NCBI RefSeq assembly: GCF_030412265.1
Contig: NZ_JAUHLN010000001.1
Span: 434,001 to 498,000 of the forward strand
Direction: 5' to 3'
Length of the DNA: 64,000 nucleotides
From: Fictibacillus terranigra
GTDB taxonomy: Bacteria > Bacillota > Bacilli > Bacillales > Fictibacillaceae
Under the pieces are notes generated by a model that was not told the origin of the DNA, did no database searches, and was given only the letters and a program-made list of their open reading frames with translations. A program made the translations under genes and the position numbers. Positions within the stretch are counted from its first letter, which is position 1. Each line of letters opens with the position of its first letter. Below, piece after piece: positions 61,743 through 64,000 of this stretch.

Positions 61743-63932
61743 ATGGAGTACCCCTATATTCAGAACACCTATAACCCGTATCGTGACAATGTTCAGGGAA
61801 AGGCCAATGAACCGATCTGTGTCGCTGGCCTCCTGGACCGGTCAAAGCAGATCGTCGGACACGCCTACGAAGGAGAAGCGCCGGATTGGACACTGGAGGA
61901 GATCTACAATCGGCTTCATGAGAATGCGCCGAGGATCGCTATCATCGGAGGTTCGCCTGACCATCCGGCACATATCATGGATTTTCAGACGTCTGCCAGA
62001 GCTGCTTTGCGGATATGGCAGAACGGCGGTGTTCCCTTTTATTTCTCAACGCCTGTCATGTGTGATGGGACAGCTCAAAGCAACCAGGGGATGAGCTATT
62101 CGCTTCAAAGCAGAAACGCGGTGGCGGAAATGGTGGTGAATCAGATCGAAGCTCATAGTTATCATGGCGCTTTCGTCATTCAAGGCTGTGATAAACAGCC
62201 TCTTGGCGTTGTAAGCGCCCTGGCTCATCTGGACCGCGTCCGCAATTACAGGGGGGAGGCACCTTTTTTTGCGACATTCGCACCAGCACACGTCTTGCAG
62301 GGAGGTACCATTCCTGCAGATTTATTCGAAGAGCTTGAGGCCGTAGCGAAAGCTGCAGAAGACGGAGGTGCTGAGGATATTGCCTTTGATCTTCGCGATG
62401 CCATGGCCTACATCCTTCAATGCTCTTCCAACACTGCTTTTCAGGGGGTGCTGCAGCGGGCAAAAGAAAGAGGATTCATCACCCAGGCCGCACATGATGA
62501 CTATGAAAAACGCCTTGCAGTCAATACGTGTGACGGGCTTGGCGGTGTATGCGCCTTTAATGGAACAGGCAACAGTTCCCGTCATCTGGTAGCGGGAATG
62601 GGGCTCGTCCATCCTGAACTGGAGCTCCTTACGGATCCGCCAGCACAGGAGCAGATCAATAAGGCACTCGATTCACTGTCTGTCATGATTAATCAGCCGG
62701 CCTTTGGCGTTTCGAATATCATGGCGTCAAATATCAAGAATGCGATCCGGATCCACAGCGCTTCAGGAGGATCGACCAACTTGATGATGCATATAGTGGC
62801 GGGCATGCTGTATGGCGGCTACACGTTCAGCCTTCATGAACTCGACCGCATTCATCATGAGGTGCCGGTGCCCGATTTGTTCGATTACAGTTTGACCCAG
62901 GGCAGGGATATTTTTGCCTTGGCCATGCAGTGCTGCTCAGGCAACAGCCGGGGCATGGAGTCACTGTTTTATGAACTGATCCAGAACGGAGTTCCGATGG
63001 ATGTGGATGCACCGACCGTAACCGGAACAAGCTGGCGGGACCGGCTGGAGAAGGATGGAAAGAGTCCCATCGAAAGGATTGCACAGAACCCCGTCATCCT
63101 TTCAAAGCCGAGGCGGCCATACAGTGGAGTGGATGTACTGACGGGGAATTTTTTCGAGAGTGCTGTCGTGAAAATCAGCGGGATGACCACCCGGCAGCTT
63201 GATGAGTTTGATAAGAAGGCAGCCTTTGTCCTTTATTATGAAAATGAAGAGGATGCGAATGAAGGCTTGCTTGATGCCAATCTGTTGGAGAAGCTGAAAA
63301 ATGATCGTCAGTTCTCTCAAAAGAATCTTCTTGCGGCTCTGAAGCAGAATGCGCCCGAACAGTATTCGGCGTATGCTGAACTTGCCTATGACCCGTTGTT
63401 CGAGGCGATGGTGGAGGAAAGTATTCTAAAAATAGCCGTAGTGGTATCGGGGCAAGGACCTGCAGCGTTTGGCATGCCTGAAATGTTTACCCCGATGCAG
63501 CATATCAATGCCAGCCGTAAGCTGAAAAAACTGGCCACTCTCATCAGTGATGGACGCTATTCAGGCGTAACGTACGGAGCGGCTGTCGGCCACATGACGC
63601 CTGAAGCGAAGGAAGACGGCGGGATTCTCTACCTTCAGACAGGTGATGTTTTGTTCCTTGATTTTAGGGAGCGTTCGATTCAGTTCATGGAAGAAGATTC
63701 TTTTCAAAAAGGCGAGCAGGTCTTTGCGTTTGATCATATACGGCAGCAGCGGAAAGCCCTGGCAGAAAGACGGATGAAGACGATCCGCAAGCGTCAGCGG
63801 TCGGTGGCAGCGAGCAACCGTTTGACCAGCCATACCGATGCGGCGCACGGAGTTGTCCCGCTGCAAGTGTTTGAAGAAGCTGATCTCGATTATAGAAAAG
63901 ATATCGCTTCCCTGAAATTGGCTGAACGTTAA
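61743..63932 (+). CDS. IlvD/Edd-family aldonate dehydratase (YjhG/YagF-type D-xylonate dehydratase)
   Basis: A 729-residue Fe-S dehydratase. Cluster and metal-site segments are VMCDGTAQSNQG near 105, QGCDKQPLG near 150, NTCDGLGGVC near 260 and 'SASGGSTNLMMHIVAGM' near 345; the C-terminal GRYSGVTYGAAVGHMTPEA completes the site. The wording fits the YjhG/YagF branch (about 655 residues), with a longer C-terminal tail here. It removes water from D-xylonate or a similar aldonate to give a 2-keto-3-deoxy acid. GAGGCGG precedes ATG 61743. It follows dgoD in the same operon. Confidence 0.88.
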   Translation: MEYPYIQNTYNPYRDNVQGKANEPICVAGLLDRSKQIVGHAYEGEAPDWTLEEIYNRLHENAPRIAIIGGSPDHPAHIMDFQTSARAALRIWQNGGVPFYFSTPVMCDGTAQSNQGMSYSLQSRNAVAEMVVNQIEAHSYHGAFVIQGCDKQPLGVVSALAHLDRVRNYRGEAPFFATFAPAHVLQGGTIPADLFEELEAVAKAAEDGGAEDIAFDLRDAMAYILQCSSNTAFQGVLQRAKERGFITQAAHDDYEKRLAVNTCDGLGGVCAFNGTGNSSRHLVAGMGLVHPELELLTDPPAQEQINKALDSLSVMINQPAFGVSNIMASNIKNAIRIHSASGGSTNLMMHIVAGMLYGGYTFSLHELDRIHHEVPVPDLFDYSLTQGRDIFALAMQCCSGNSRGMESLFYELIQNGVPMDVDAPTVTGTSWRDRLEKDGKSPIERIAQNPVILSKPRRPYSGVDVLTGNFFESAVVKISGMTTRQLDEFDKKAAFVLYYENEEDANEGLLDANLLEKLKNDRQFSQKNLLAALKQNAPEQYSAYAELAYDPLFEAMVEESILKIAVVVSGQGPAAFGMPEMFTPMQHINASRKLKKLATLISDGRYSGVTYGAAVGHMTPEAKEDGGILYLQTGDVLFLDFRERSIQFMEEDSFQKGEQVFAFDHIRQQRKALAERRMKTIRKRQRSVAASNRLTSHTDAAHGVVPLQVFEEADLDYRKDIASLKLAER

Positions 63933-63962
63933 GTAATCAAAAACGGAAAGGTGGAATGGAAG

Positions 63963-64000
63963 TTGGAACAGACAAGAAACGCGATTGAGAAACTGGGGTT
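63963..64000 (+). CDS. Start of a further gene, cut by the window end
   Basis: TTG 63963 is preceded by AAAGGTGGAATGG and opens a frame reading MEQTRNAIEKLG up to the window end. A nearby ATG at 63957 is in another frame and stops after ten codons. It is too short to identify; from context an aldolase, keto-acid dehydrogenase or regulator of the same operon is likely. Confidence 0.4.
   Translation, partial: MEQTRNAIEKLG

Overview
The window looks like chromosomal DNA of a Bacillaceae member (Bacillus/Fictibacillus-like; genus not certain). Support comes from strong AGGAGG ribosome binding sites, GTG/TTG starts and sigma-A promoters. Other Gram-positive hallmarks are a sigma-54 promoter with its PAS/AAA activator, CcpA cre-like and TnrA/GlnR boxes, a Rap phosphatase with a Phr-like pre-peptide, a NagR/DasR-type box, and B. 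subtilis-like gene orders (yjmC-yjmD-uxuA-yjmF; ureABC without accessory genes). No rRNA, tRNA, CRISPR array or intact prophage was seen. Gene functions are assigned from motifs and family knowledge only; no search was run.

Layout. 1-9457: hexuronate/sugar-acid catabolism (end of an Ldh-family oxidoreductase, Zn-dehydrogenase, KDPG aldolase, mannonate dehydratase, fructuronate-reductase-type SDR). A LacI regulator follows, heading a second block with a TIM-barrel isomerase, an MFS porter, a hexulose-phosphate synthase/KGPDC-like protein and a phosphohexuloisomerase. A second MFS porter has its own palindromic operator. 9684-9776: a 30-residue holin-like type I toxin candidate. 10037-16657: a VanX-type D-Ala-D-Ala dipeptidase with a complete dipeptide ABC importer and an XRE-cupin regulator. 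16826-22954: a decayed DinB gene, then a GABA/beta-alanine operon (permease, semialdehyde dehydrogenase, aminotransferase) read leftwards from a sigma-54 promoter, with its activator gene upstream.

23218-32931: HAD phosphatase, RND efflux pump, small membrane protein, Bax-inhibitor-1 protein, acyl-CoA ligase, amino-acid permease and a small exported protein. 32972-38726: rap and a phr-like gene in reversed order with look-alike promoters, a secreted EEP-fold hydrolase coupled to NagZ behind a NagR-like box, and two secreted proteins. 38854-39310: an IS3-type remnant. 39531-44039: an AT-richer urea island (small membrane protein, DUR3-like Na+/urea symporter, ureABC) with TnrA/GlnR boxes. 44190-44651: a UspA protein.

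44879-64000: a large sugar-acid region. It holds CdaR, glycerate kinase and KDG permease; a nickel-pincer LarA with its cofactor genes larE, larB and larC (larC has a long His-rich insert and lacks the C-terminal domain); a TRAP transporter; a 2-hydroxyacid dehydrogenase; an orphan TRAP binding protein; a second, divergent LarA homologue; an unrecognised polytopic membrane protein; galactonate dehydratase; and a YjhG/YagF-type aldonate dehydratase. My reading is that aldonates or other alpha-hydroxy acids are imported, epimerised by nickel-pincer enzymes, dehydrated to 2-keto-3-deoxy acids and split to pyruvate and C3 units, with glycerate entering through the kinase.

The most unusual non-coding signal is an intergenic repeat family with an exact 21-bp period (two helical turns). 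It occurs at three places with a shared head sequence, and two of these have a second, different ~21-bp array next to them.
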